Origin: Caulobacter rhizosphaerae
GTDB taxonomy: Bacteria; Pseudomonadota; Alphaproteobacteria; Caulobacterales; Caulobacteraceae
Length of the DNA: 64,000 bases
Direction: 5' to 3'
NCBI RefSeq assembly: GCF_010977555.1
Contig: NZ_CP048815.1
Span: 310,001 to 374,000 of the forward strand
The position numbers were made by a program, and so were the translations under genes. Shown here one piece after another: positions 56,723-64,000 of the stretch (position 1 is its first letter; each line of letters starts with the position of its first letter). A model generated the notes under the pieces. That model saw nothing but the letters and a program-made list of their open reading frames with translations. It searched no databases and had not been told where the DNA came from.

Positions 56723-57778
56723 CTATCGCGATCCTTGTTTCAGCCAGCGCTCCGGATCGGCTGGAACGCCGTCTTCCCGAACCTCGAAATAGAGTTCTGG
56801 CTCCGAGGCGCCATGGTCCGCCATCCGGCCAACCGTCGCGCCGGGTGCGACAGATTGTCCGGGCGCCACCGAAACCTGGTCCAGGCCGGCCAGCACCAGA
56901 TGGTAGGCGCCCTGGGCGCGCAGGATCAAGACCGTGCCCCAGCCGTTCAGTGGTCCGGCGTATTCGACCACGCCGGCGGCGGGACTGGCCACGGCGTGAC
57001 CCTTTTCCGTGCGGATCGTCAGGCCGGCGGCGCGGCCGCCGGCCGGCATGGCCTGGCCGAACCGGCGTTCCAGCGGTCCGGGGGCGGGCGAGACCAGGAC
57101 CAGCGGCCCGGTCGCCGGCCGGGGCGTCAGCCCGTCGGTCAGGGCGCCCAGCGTGCCCTGGTCGTCTCCCGTCAGCGCTTCTTGTGCATAGGCGCGTTCC
57201 AGCTGGGTCTTCTCGACGATCATCCGCTCCAGGTCGCCCTTGCGGTCGGCGACCAGGCTCTCGGCGGTGAACAGCTCCTCGGAGGCGGCGGCGGCCTGAC
57301 GGCGCAGGGCCGAAACGGCGCGGGCCTGGCGGGCGTAGCCGTCGGCCCGGGCCTGCAGCTCCGGGGTCATGGCGCGGATCAGGATCGCAGCCCGCACCGC
57401 GTCGCGGGCGTCGCCCGGGCTGACCAGCAGGGCCGGGGGCGGATCGCGGCGGAAAAGCTGCAGAGCGCTGAGCAGCCGGGCCAGCTGGCCCCGGTCGCGG
57501 CCCAGCTCGGCGACCAGCGCCGACTCCCGCTGGTGCAGGACCTCCAGCCGGGCGCGCTTGGCCGCCACGTCGTCGCCGGCGTCGACCCGCTGGCGGCCCA
57601 GGGCGTCCAGCTCGCCGCGCAGGTCGGCGATCTCGCGCCGGGTGTCGGCGGCGGCCTGCTCGTCCCTGGCCTTCTGGCTGACGGGCCCCCGCTGGCCGAC
57701 CTGGGCCGCGACGAGGCCGCCGGCGCCCAGCAGGGCGACCAGGAGGCTGGCGGTGATCAGGACGACGCGGCGCGACAT
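56723..57778 (-). CDS. EnvC-like murein hydrolase activator (degenerate LytM/M23)
   Basis: A 351-residue exported protein with a signal sequence (MSRRVVLITASLLVALLGAGG), a long coiled coil (about residues 30-230, rich in Arg/Glu/Ala/Leu) and a C-terminal M23-like domain. The metal-ligand positions of LytM enzymes are altered: the HxGxD motif is replaced by TIRTEKGH and the final HxH by ELYFEV. It is therefore an activator of amidases rather than a peptidase, as EnvC is. Divisome-linked function is inferred. Confidence 0.88.
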   Translation of the reverse strand: MSRRVVLITASLLVALLGAGGLVAAQVGQRGPVSQKARDEQAAADTRREIADLRGELDALGRQRVDAGDDVAAKRARLEVLHQRESALVAELGRDRGQLARLLSALQLFRRDPPPALLVSPGDARDAVRAAILIRAMTPELQARADGYARQARAVSALRRQAAAASEELFTAESLVADRKGDLERMIVEKTQLERAYAQEALTGDDQGTLGALTDGLTPRPATGPLVLVSPAPGPLERRFGQAMPAGGRAAGLTIRTEKGHAVASPAAGVVEYAGPLNGWGTVLILRAQGAYHLVLAGLDQVSVAPGQSVAPGATVGRMADHGASEPELYFEVREDGVPADPERWLKQGSR

Positions 57779-57793
57779 ATGCCGATCAATGCC

Positions 57794-58258
57794 TCAATCG
57801 CGATGATACGGCGAGCCCGCCAGGATGGTGACGGCGCGGTAGACCTGCTCGGCCAGCATGGCGCGGGCCAGGGCGTGGGGCCAGGTCTGGGGACCGAAGG
57901 CCAGGGTCTCGTCGGCCGCCGCCAGGATGGAGGGATCCAACCCGTCGGCCCCGCCGATCAGGAACACGACCTTGCGATGGCCGTCGTCGCGCAGCCGGCC
58001 CAGATGCTCGGCGAAGGCCCGCGAGGGCCGCACCTTGCCGTGCTCGTCGCAGGCGATGACGTAGGCGCCCTCCAGGTGCGGGCGCAGCACCTCGGCCTCG
58101 GCGGCCTTGCCGGGCTTGCGCGCCTCGACCTCGACGATCTCGACCGGCCCCAGGGCCAGGGCGCGGCCGGACGCCGTGGCCCGGGACGCATAGTCCACGG
58201 CCAGCTGCGCCTCGACCATGCGGCCGAGCCTTCCGACGGTGAGGAGGGTGATCTTCAT
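57794..58258 (-). CDS. rlmH: 23S rRNA (pseudouridine1915-N3)-methyltransferase
   Basis: A 154-residue SPOUT methyltransferase that modifies pseudouridine 1915 in helix 69 of 23S rRNA. Visible are MKITLLTVGRLG, the YVIACDEHGK strand, the SAM-binding knot VVFLIGGADGLDPSI and the C-terminal HALARAMLAEQVYRAVTILAGSPYHRD, the family signature. The ATG at 58258 is chosen over a TTG one codon upstream. It belongs to the run rsfS-rlmH-envC. Confidence 0.94.
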   Translation of the reverse strand: MKITLLTVGRLGRMVEAQLAVDYASRATASGRALALGPVEIVEVEARKPGKAAEAEVLRPHLEGAYVIACDEHGKVRPSRAFAEHLGRLRDDGHRKVVFLIGGADGLDPSILAAADETLAFGPQTWPHALARAMLAEQVYRAVTILAGSPYHRD

Positions 58259-58279
58259 CAAGGCCCTGCGTTGAAACCC

Positions 58280-58359
58280 CGTCCTTCGACAGGCTCAGGA
58301 TGAGGTTTCAAGGGTGACGGGACGATAGGCGGCCCTCATCCTGAGCTTGTCGAAGGACG
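58280..58359. repeat. Palindromic element between rlmH and rsfS
   Basis: 26-base arms at 58280-58305 and 58334-58359 (CGTCCTTCGACAGGCTCAGG and onward) with one mismatch and a 28-base centre. The half-site CTTCGACAGGCTCAGGATGAG is a repeat seen widely in Caulobacterales and Sphingomonadales genomes. Confidence 0.75.
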
Positions 58360-58379
58360 AGGGCGGATCCCGGACCCGC

Positions 58380-58847
58380 CTAGTTCGACGCCAGCCGGTG
58401 CGGCGCGTCGACGGCCCAGATCTTCTCGATGTTGTAGAACGAGCGGACTTCCGGACGGAACAGATGGACCACCACGTCGCCGGCGTCGATCAGCACCCAG
58501 TCGCAGTGCGGCAGGCCTTCGACCCGCGCCTTGCCGAAGCCGCTCTCCTTGAGCGCCCGGATGATGTGGTCGGCCAGGGCGCCGACGTGACGGTGCGAAC
58601 GGCCCGACGCCACGATCAGGCTGTCGGCGACCGAGCTCTTGTCCGTCAGGTCGATGTGGACGATGTCCTGGGCCTTGTCGTCGTCGAGACGCGACAGGAT
58701 CAGGGTCTCGAGGGCCTTGATACTCAGGTCCAGCTCGGACTCGGTCTTGGTCGAGGTTTCGGAAGAAACCGATCCCTCGTGCGCCGTCGGCGCGGGGTCG
58801 CTACGCAGCGGAAATGCTCCTTGGTGGGTTCGCGCAAACCCCTCCAT
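58380..58847 (-). CDS. rsfS: Ribosomal silencing factor RsfS
   Basis: A 155-residue RsfS/Iojap protein that binds ribosomal protein L14 and blocks subunit joining in starvation. The family core is DIVHIDLTDKSSVADSLIVASGRSHRHVGALADHII followed by GLPHCDWVLIDAGDVVVHLFRPEVRSFYNIEKIW, the diagnostic C-terminal motif. The N-terminal 30 residues (MEGFARTHQG) are variable; the true start may lie further down. It sits between nadD and rlmH, the usual place. Confidence 0.93.
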   Translation of the reverse strand: MEGFARTHQGAFPLRSDPAPTAHEGSVSSETSTKTESELDLSIKALETLILSRLDDDKAQDIVHIDLTDKSSVADSLIVASGRSHRHVGALADHIIRALKESGFGKARVEGLPHCDWVLIDAGDVVVHLFRPEVRSFYNIEKIWAVDAPHRLASN

Positions 58848-58972
58848 AGCACGGAAGACTCCAAATGATGAGGGGGAACGTGGAAATGGGCGATTCCGGA
58901 CGCATGATGTCGCTATTGGGCGACCGCCGCCCGATGTAGCTTCGCCGTCCCGAACCTTCCGCGGATGCGCCA

Positions 58973-59203
58973 ATGCTGACACCCGAAGACAGAGCGATGG
59001 GCCCCGTCCTGTGGATGGTGAGCGGGGTTTTCGCCGTGATCATCGCCGCTTGCCTCTATTGGGGGCGGATACCGTTCAGCCGCTATGAGCTGGTCCGGCG
59101 CGACGAGAAGCCCGGGCTGTTCTGGCTTGGCGTCGCGACCTGGGGATTGATGTTCGTCGCGGCCGTGTGGGGCGCGCTCTATTTCACCTTGCCGGAGGCT
59201 TGA
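58973..59203 (+). CDS. Small membrane protein on the opposite strand inside the nadD-rsfS gap
   Basis: A 76-residue protein with two hydrophobic helices (about residues 10-28 and 49-70) and a basic inner loop (RYELVRRDEKPG). The codon use and hydrophobic pattern are gene-like and no frame on the other strand competes. It is divergent from rsfS and converges on nadD. I recognise no family. Confidence 0.65.
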   Translation: MLTPEDRAMGPVLWMVSGVFAVIIAACLYWGRIPFSRYELVRRDEKPGLFWLGVATWGLMFVAAVWGALYFTLPEA

Positions 59204-59212
59204 GCTGAACGC

Positions 59213-59866
59213 CTACCCCTTCGTCTGCCGCTTCCGCAGCGCCGTCGACGAGGCGTAGTTCAGCGGGCCGGTCAGGTAGACCCAGGCCGGAGCGGTGGCG
59301 TCGGCCAGGATCGAGGCCTCGCTGGCCGGGCGGCGGGCGAAGGCGAAGCGGCGGGCGGCGGGCGAGGTGCGGGCCTTCAGGGCGATCCACGGCCGCGAGA
59401 TCACCGCCACCGGGACCTCGCGCATGATCTGGGTCCAGCCGCGCCAGCGGTGGAAGGTGGCCAGGCTGTCGGCCCCCATGATCCAGACGAACTTCACGCC
59501 CGGGAACCGCGCCCGCAGCACCCGCAGGGTGTCGATGGTGTATTGCGAGCCCAGCCGGGTCTCGGCGTCGGAGACGACCATGCCGGCCCCGCGCGCCCAC
59601 TGCCGGGCCCCGGCCAGGCGCTCGGCCAGGGGCCGCGTCTCGTGCGTCGACTTCAGCGGGTTCTGCGGCGAGACCAGCCAGATCACCTTGTCCAGCTCCA
59701 GGCGTCGCAGCGCGGTCTCGGCGACGTGGGCGTGGCCCTCGTGCGCCGGGTTGAAGCTGCCGCCGAACAGGCCCACGCGCAGGCCGGGCTCCAGGTGGAA
59801 GCCCAGCCTCTGCGCCGAAGGGCGGCCGGCTTCAGGGACGAGTCTGGCCGGTCCCGCGAACCACAT
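59213..59866 (-). CDS. nadD: Nicotinate-nucleotide adenylyltransferase
   Basis: A 217-residue adenylyltransferase that makes nicotinate adenine dinucleotide for NAD synthesis. The nucleotidyltransferase motif [14 protein letters not shown] (residues 33-46), the [14 protein letters not shown] segment and the ISRP (xSxxP-type) motif are in place. The start at 59866 gives a 31-residue N-terminal extension that overlaps proA by 35 bases; a start closer to GLRVGLFGG would be shorter, but no good codon is seen there. Confidence 0.93.
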   Translation of the reverse strand: MWFAGPARLVPEAGRPSAQRLGFHLEPGLRVGLFGGSFNPAHEGHAHVAETALRRLELDKVIWLVSPQNPLKSTHETRPLAERLAGARQWARGAGMVVSDAETRLGSQYTIDTLRVLRARFPGVKFVWIMGADSLATFHRWRGWTQIMREVPVAVISRPWIALKARTSPAARRFAFARRPASEASILADATAPAWVYLTGPLNYASSTALRKRQTKG

Positions 59867-61106
59867 ATTTGAACGTCGTCAGTTGCTCGGCCCCGACCGG
59901 GCCGCGGGCGTGTAGCTTGTCGGTGGCGATGCCGATCTCGGCCCCGAAGCCGAACTCGCCGCCGTCGGCGAACTGGGTCGAGGCGTTGACCAGCACGATG
60001 GCGCTGTCGACCAGGGCCACGAACCGCTCGGCCGCCGCGGCGTCCTCGGTCAGGATCGCGTCGGTGTGGCCCGAGCCGTAGGCGGCGATGTGGGCGGCCG
60101 CGCCCTCCACCCCGTCGACCACGGCCACCGAAATCGTCGGCGCCAGGTACTCGGTCGACCAGTCGGCCTCGATGGCCGGCTTCATGGTCGGCTCGATGGC
60201 CCGCGAGGGGCCGTCGCCGCGCAGCTCGCACCCGGCCTTGATCAGGGCGTCGGCGATCGGCGGCAGCAGGCGCGAGGCCGCCGCCCGGTCCACCAGAAGC
60301 GTCTCGGCCGCGCCGCACACCGACACCCGGCGCATCTTGGCGTTCAGCACGATGTCGACGGCCTTGCGCGGGTCGGCGGCGGCATGGACGAACACATGGT
60401 TCAGGCCCTCCAGGTGGCCCAGCACCGCCACCCTGGCCTCCTGCTGCACCCGGGCGACCAGGCTCTTGCCACCCCGGGGGATGATCAGGTCGATCGTGCG
60501 GTCCAGGCCCGACAGGATCGCCCCCACCGCGTCGCGGTCGGGGGTGCGGACGATCTGCACCGCGTCGGTCGAAATCCCCGCCGCCTTCAGCCCCTTGGCG
60601 ATGGCCGCGTGGATCGCGAGGTTGGATTGCAGGCACTCGGACCCGCCGCGCAGGATCACCGCGTTGCCGGAGCGTACGCACAGGGCGGCGGCGTCGGCGG
60701 TGACGTTGGGCCGGCTCTCGAAGATCATGGCGATCACGCCGATCGGCGTGCGCACCCGGGCGATGTCCAGGCCGTTGGGACGGGTCCAGCGGGCGGTCTC
60801 CACGCCCAGCGGGTCGGGGATGGCGGCCACGGCCTCGAGCCCGGCGGCCACGCCCTCCAGGCGCTCGGCGTTCAGCATCAGCCGCTCGACCATCGGCGCG
60901 GTCAGGCCGCCGGCGCCGGCCTTGTCCAGATCGCGGGCGTTGGCGGCCAGGATGGCGGGCGCGTCGGCGCGGATGGCGGCGGCCATGGCCTGGAGCGCGG
61001 CGGTGCGCTGGGCTGGCGTGGCCACGCGCAGGGCCGACGCCCCGTGCCGAGCCGCCTGTCCCATCGCCGTCATCGTCGCCTGCAAGCTCATGCCCGCGTC
61101 GTCCAT
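59832..61106 (-). CDS. proA: Gamma-glutamyl phosphate reductase
   Basis: A 424-residue NADPH-dependent enzyme of proline synthesis that reduces glutamyl phosphate to the semialdehyde. The [35 protein letters not shown] block, the GGKSLVARV loop and the catalytic Cys in SVCGAAET are canonical. The ATG at 61106 is preferred because GGAGG lies six bases before it; an ATG at 61112 touches that site directly. It heads the nadD-rsfS-rlmH-envC-ctpA run. Confidence 0.95.
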   Translation of the reverse strand: MDDAGMSLQATMTAMGQAARHGASALRVATPAQRTAALQAMAAAIRADAPAILAANARDLDKAGAGGLTAPMVERLMLNAERLEGVAAGLEAVAAIPDPLGVETARWTRPNGLDIARVRTPIGVIAMIFESRPNVTADAAALCVRSGNAVILRGGSECLQSNLAIHAAIAKGLKAAGISTDAVQIVRTPDRDAVGAILSGLDRTIDLIIPRGGKSLVARVQQEARVAVLGHLEGLNHVFVHAAADPRKAVDIVLNAKMRRVSVCGAAETLLVDRAAASRLLPPIADALIKAGCELRGDGPSRAIEPTMKPAIEADWSTEYLAPTISVAVVDGVEGAAAHIAAYGSGHTDAILTEDAAAAERFVALVDSAIVLVNASTQFADGGEFGFGAEIGIATDKLHARGPVGAEQLTTFKYVVRGTGQTRP

Positions 61107-61195
61107 CGCCATCCTCCGATCCCGGATATGCTCAGAGTGAGGCTTACCTAGGCGCTTTGCGGCGGCGGGGGAATGGGGAAAGGGTGGTGGGGGTG

Positions 61196-61669
61196 TTAGC
61201 GGGGCTGTTGGGGAAGCGCCCCTAAGGGATGATCTCCTGGATCACGTGGACACGAGTTTGCGTCAACAACGTCGACGAACTCCAGAGCACGGATCCTATA
61301 TCGGCTGCCCAGAACGGCGGGGTTTTCTGAGCGGCGGTATAGCGGCTTAACCTTCAGAACCATGCAGGGGATATGGAATTTATTCTGCAGCGCCTGATCA
61401 AGCGCTTCAGCGTTAGGGAACTCCAAACTCAAGACGTTGTCGCAAAGGTCTCGGCAGTTCAGGTCGCGCACTACTATGCCTTCGATATCTCTCCTAACCT
61501 CGCCCTTCACGGTCAGGGTTCGAAGGGCTAGTGGAGGCATCGGCCAGCGTGCCTCTACAAGATTGCGCACTTTCCGCACACGCGTGGGATCCTCCGCACC
61601 GCAGCTCATAAGGCTCAGGCCAAGACAAACCAGCGCGGCGGCGCGGTGTAGGCGGCGCTCAATTAGCAT
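61196..61669 (-). CDS. Putative lipoprotein of unknown function
   Basis: A 157-residue protein with a lipoprotein-type signal peptide ([19 protein letters not shown], lipobox LMSC). The body has four more cysteines ([20 protein letters not shown]), compatible with periplasmic disulfides. The base composition is lower in GC than its neighbours and codon use is less biased, so it may be an acquired gene. No family recognised. Confidence 0.65.
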   Translation of the reverse strand: MLIERRLHRAAALVCLGLSLMSCGAEDPTRVRKVRNLVEARWPMPPLALRTLTVKGEVRRDIEGIVVRDLNCRDLCDNVLSLEFPNAEALDQALQNKFHIPCMVLKVKPLYRRSENPAVLGSRYRIRALEFVDVVDANSCPRDPGDHPLGALPQQPR

Positions 61670-61723
61670 TGGCTAGGTTTCCTCCTGGCGGCGACTAGGC
61701 GCCCCATCCGCCCCGGATGGGGC

Positions 61724-61852
61724 CGCGCCTTAAAGCCTTGGTGGATCGGAGCTCTGGCGTCTGGCCGTGTCAAGGACGGCGCGTCGCGCCGTCCTTGACA
61801 CGGCCAGACGCCAGAGCAGGCTCGCCATCAAGGTTTCAAGGCGCGGCCTCGC
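61724..61852. repeat. Nested palindrome with a perfect 33-base-pair core
   Basis: The core 61751-61817 is a perfect palindrome: 33-base arms around one central T (GCTCTGGCGTCTGGCCGTGT in the left arm, continuing to CGGCGCG). Outside it, GGCCGCGCCTTAAAGCCTTGGTGG faces its imperfect inverse, extending the symmetry to about 125 bases. Confidence 0.85.
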
Positions 61853-61892
61853 CGCTGGCGGAGGGCGGAAGGGGGCGTTTTCGGCAAACGAT

Positions 61893-62044
61893 CTTCCCTC
61901 CCCCTTGTGGGGAGGGTGGCCCGCGTAGCGGGTCGGGTGGGGGATCGGTGCAGGGTGTTGGACGGGGCTGGACTGCTGCCTCAGCAGGCCCCACCCGACC
62001 CTGGCGCCACCAGGGCCACCGTCCCCATAAAGGGGAGGGAAGGG
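61893..62044. repeat. Paired inverted hairpin repeat (CCCTCCCCC type)
   Basis: Left unit CTTCCCTCCCCCTTGTGGGG... with hairpin CCCGCGTAGCGGG then GGTGGGG; right unit inverted with hairpin CCTGGCGCCACCAGG and ending AAAGGGGAGGGAAGGG. About 47 bases lie between the two units. Confidence 0.8.
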
Positions 62045-62542
62045 TTCTATGCTCGGCGTTCAGCCAACAAAGTCTCAGGATTTCAACACCCTGAACTTTC
62101 TCGACCCGATTTGATCCTCACCCTTTCAAACCCCCGTATCCTGATCCCACCTCGTTGCATGGAAAGGGCGCATGGCCAGCGACCGATGCGGCGGCGGGGG
62201 CGATCGAGCGGGACTGGGCTGGAGGGGGTTACTTCAGCGTGTCCGGGGCCTTCCATCGTTGGGAAGCCCGCCCGCCGTCGGCGTCGAACGGGGATAAAGC
62301 GCGAGTATGCCCATAGGCCCGCGCCCCCGGCGTCCGGTTTCTCCCGAAAGGGATCGAGACCGGGTCCGGCTAAGCCTCAACAGGGCTGCCCACCGGACGC
62401 TGGCGGATAACGAGCGCGCGGAGCGATCGGCTTCGTCGAAACGGTATTTATCAAAGAACTCCGGACGATGTCCGGCGCTCCGCGTCCCTTTCCATCAGCT
62501 CAGCGAGAGATCGCGTGAGGCGGCGAGCCATGCATCCAAGAT

Positions 62543-62677
62543 CCTCCCCCTGTGGGGGAGGTGTCGGCGAAGCCGACGGTGGGGGGAGTGATCGGCAGGC
62601 GGCCTCAGCCCGGATCCACGATCCGAAAACTCCCCCCACCGATCGCTGCGCGATCGCCTCCCCCACAGGGGGAGGGG
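62543..62677. repeat. Paired inverted hairpin repeat upstream of the GH92 gene
   Basis: Left unit CCTCCCCCTGTGGGGGAGG with hairpin TCGGCGAAGCCGA and GGTGGGGGGAGT; right unit inverted, with hairpin GATCGCTGCGCGATC and CCTCCCCCACAGGGGGAGG. The hairpins pair with different bases in the two units. Same family as the elements at 2.1, 55.1 and 61.9 kb. Confidence 0.8.
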
Positions 62678-62771
62678 CTGGATGAGCCGGGTCTTCACCC
62701 ATCCCTCCCAAATCGGATGACGGCGCGCCTCCCCAGCCGCTAGGGTCGCGGCGTCCCTCAAGGAGAATCCC

Positions 62772-64000
62772 ATGCGTCCTGGACTGGTGCTGGCCGTGGT
62801 CGCCGTGCTCGCCGCCTCTTCGGCCTTCGCCCAGGACAAATCCGCTTACGACGCCGTCGACCCGTTCATCGGCACGGGCGGCGACGGCCATACCTTCCCC
62901 GGCGCGGTCGCCCCGTTCGGCATGGTCCAGCTCAGCCCCGACACCGACATCCTGCCGTTCAAGCAGAGCTACGCCCGGGCCGCGGGCTATCGCTACAGCG
63001 ACCCGACGATCCTGGGCTTCTCGCACACCCACTTCTCCGGCTCGGGCCACTCCGACCTCGGCGACGTCCTGCTGACCCCGGTCAGCGGCGAGGCGAAGCT
63101 GGAGCCCGGCGAGGCCGACAAGCCCGGCTCGGGCTACCGCTCGCGCTTCAGCCACGACGGCGAGGTGGCCCAGCCCGGCTACTACGCCGTGACCCTGACC
63201 GACAGCCAGGTGCGGGCCGAGCTGACGGCCGGCCTGCGCACCGGCCTGCACCGCTACACCTTCCAGAAGGGCGCGCGAGCCCAGGTGCTGCTGGACCTGC
63301 GCACCTCGATCTACAACTACCCGGGCAAGGTCAGCTGGTCGCGGATCCGCGTCGCCGAGGACGGCACGATCACCGGTTTTCGCGAGACCCGCGGCTGGGC
63401 GCCGGGCCGCCAGCTCTATTTCGCGATCCGCTTCAGCAAGCCGCTGGTCGGCAAGGCGCTGTACAACCGGGAAGCGGACGTCCCCTACAGGGGCTTCGCC
63501 CAGCCGGGCCGCACGCCGGGCGACCGCGCCCAGGTGGAAGGCCGGGCCCTGGTCGGCGTCTTCGACTTCGGGACGATCGACAGGCCGCTGGTGGCCAAGG
63601 TGGCGATCTCGTCGGTCAGCGAAGCCAACGCCGTGCTGAACCTTACCAGCGACGAGACGGGCTTCGACTTCGACGGCCTGCGGGCCCGGACCCGGGCCGA
63701 CTGGGAAAAGGCCCTGGGGGCGGTCGAGATCTCAGCCCCGGCCGACACGCGAACCAATGTCTACACCGCCCTCTACCACGCCCTGCTGGCCCCCAGCGTG
63801 TTCAGCGACGTCGACGGCCGCTATCGCGGGCCCGATAACGACGTGCATGAGGCCAAAGGCTTCACCTTCCACTCGACCTTTTCGCTGTGGGACACCTTCC
63901 GGGCCGAGCACCCGCTGCTGACCCTGGTCCAGCCGGAGCGGCGCACCAGCGACGTGGTCAATTCGCTGATCGCCTCGCAGCAGGAGAGCCCTTACGGCAT
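62772..64000 (+). CDS. GH92 alpha-mannosidase, N-terminal part (runs off the window)
   Basis: The frame is open from 62772 to the window end with no stop: 409 codons. MRPGLVLAVVAVLAASSAFAQ is a signal peptide, and the mature protein begins with the GH92 signature DPFIGTGGDGHTFPGAVAPFGMVQLSPDTD; further family blocks are LGFSHTHFSGSGHSDLGD and TFHSTFSLWDTFRAEHPLLTLVQPER. GH92 enzymes are calcium-dependent exo-alpha-mannosidases, usually periplasmic or surface bound. The ribosome site AAGGAGAA precedes the ATG. This fits the glycan theme of the RTX genes. Confidence 0.92.
   Translation, partial: MRPGLVLAVVAVLAASSAFAQDKSAYDAVDPFIGTGGDGHTFPGAVAPFGMVQLSPDTDILPFKQSYARAAGYRYSDPTILGFSHTHFSGSGHSDLGDVLLTPVSGEAKLEPGEADKPGSGYRSRFSHDGEVAQPGYYAVTLTDSQVRAELTAGLRTGLHRYTFQKGARAQVLLDLRTSIYNYPGKVSWSRIRVAEDGTITGFRETRGWAPGRQLYFAIRFSKPLVGKALYNREADVPYRGFAQPGRTPGDRAQVEGRALVGVFDFGTIDRPLVAKVAISSVSEANAVLNLTSDETGFDFDGLRARTRADWEKALGAVEISAPADTRTNVYTALYHALLAPSVFSDVDGRYRGPDNDVHEAKGFTFHSTFSLWDTFRAEHPLLTLVQPERRTSDVVNSLIASQQESPYG

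Larger units (their letters stand above)
61670..62771. other. 1.1-kb intergenic region dominated by palindromic repeats
   Basis: Holds the nested palindrome at 61.72-61.85 kb, the paired hairpin repeats at 61.89-62.04 and 62.54-62.68 kb, and about 480 bases between them (62060-62540) with no credible gene. Open frames through it have non-biological composition (for example runs of Pro/Arg). Confidence 0.7.

Noticed and set aside
61907..62591. Open frames through the 62-kb intergenic region
   Set aside because: They cross palindromic repeats, have no ribosome site and show Arg/Pro/Ser-rich composition.

Overview
The window is high-GC DNA from an alphaproteobacterium, most likely Caulobacter or a close relative in the Caulobacterales. 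The evidence is the gene order (proA-nadD-rsfS-rlmH-envC-ctpA-divergent deacetylase-rppH; rsmB-rpe-heparinase...purH), an F1 ATP synthase operon atpH-A-G-D-C with no Fo genes, a beta subunit with an Ala/Pro/Lys-rich N-terminal tail, an epsilon subunit of only 86 residues, TonB-dependent uptake, and a LacI-type operator close to the Caulobacter xylose operator. The strong GC bias creates many long antisense open frames; these were rejected.

Layout. 1-2.2 kb: 3' end of cysK, a FAD monooxygenase and an orphan Vsr endonuclease. 2.2-4.8 kb: hybrid histidine kinase, DUF167 protein, YggT. 4.9 kb: tRNA-Ala(CGC). 5.1-8.8 kb: secreted penicillin/AHL-acylase-type amidase, argG. 8.9-15.4 kb: kup with two small membrane proteins, Rrf2 regulator with a WrbA-like flavoprotein, SDR, MarC, pyrF. 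15.6-29.6 kb: two long RTX proteins without signal peptides, one fused to a GH12 glucanase domain and one to a polysaccharide-lyase domain, interleaved with sdhAF4-like DUF1674, rsmB, rpe, a heparinase II/III protein, an HWE sensor kinase and purH with a ZTP riboswitch. 29.7-37.1 kb: thiolase, TonB-dependent receptor, SnoaL-like protein, a LemA/TPM/TPM operon, a membrane protein. 37.3-43.5 kb: small proteins and the F1 ATPase operon, which carries an extra 82-residue CPFCG protein between atpD and atpC. 43.5-50.7 kb: metallophosphoesterase, two small secreted proteins flanking a DUF2182/tyrosinase pair, a guanidine-II riboswitch driving a Gdx/SugE guanidinium exporter, and an OpgH-type glucosyltransferase. 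50.9-61.7 kb: two alpha/beta hydrolases (one with a histone-H1-like tail), then the conserved minus-strand proA-to-rppH cluster and a lipoprotein. 61.7-64 kb: a repeat-rich non-coding kilobase and the 5' part of a GH92 alpha-mannosidase.

How it works together. Much of the accessory content points to life on plant-type polysaccharides: GH12, lyase, GH92, a TonB receptor with a sugar-repressor-like operator and a sensor kinase beside the lyase gene. The core parts are housekeeping (purine, pyrimidine, arginine and proline synthesis, ATP synthase, envelope maintenance, ribosome maturation). At least eight long palindromic repeats of several families lie in the intergenic gaps; one supplies the 3' end of vsr and one supplies the start codon of a TPM-domain gene. 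I did not find a CRISPR array, prophage, transposase or defence island. The most notable non-protein features are the two riboswitches, which I identify from consensus sequence and structure.
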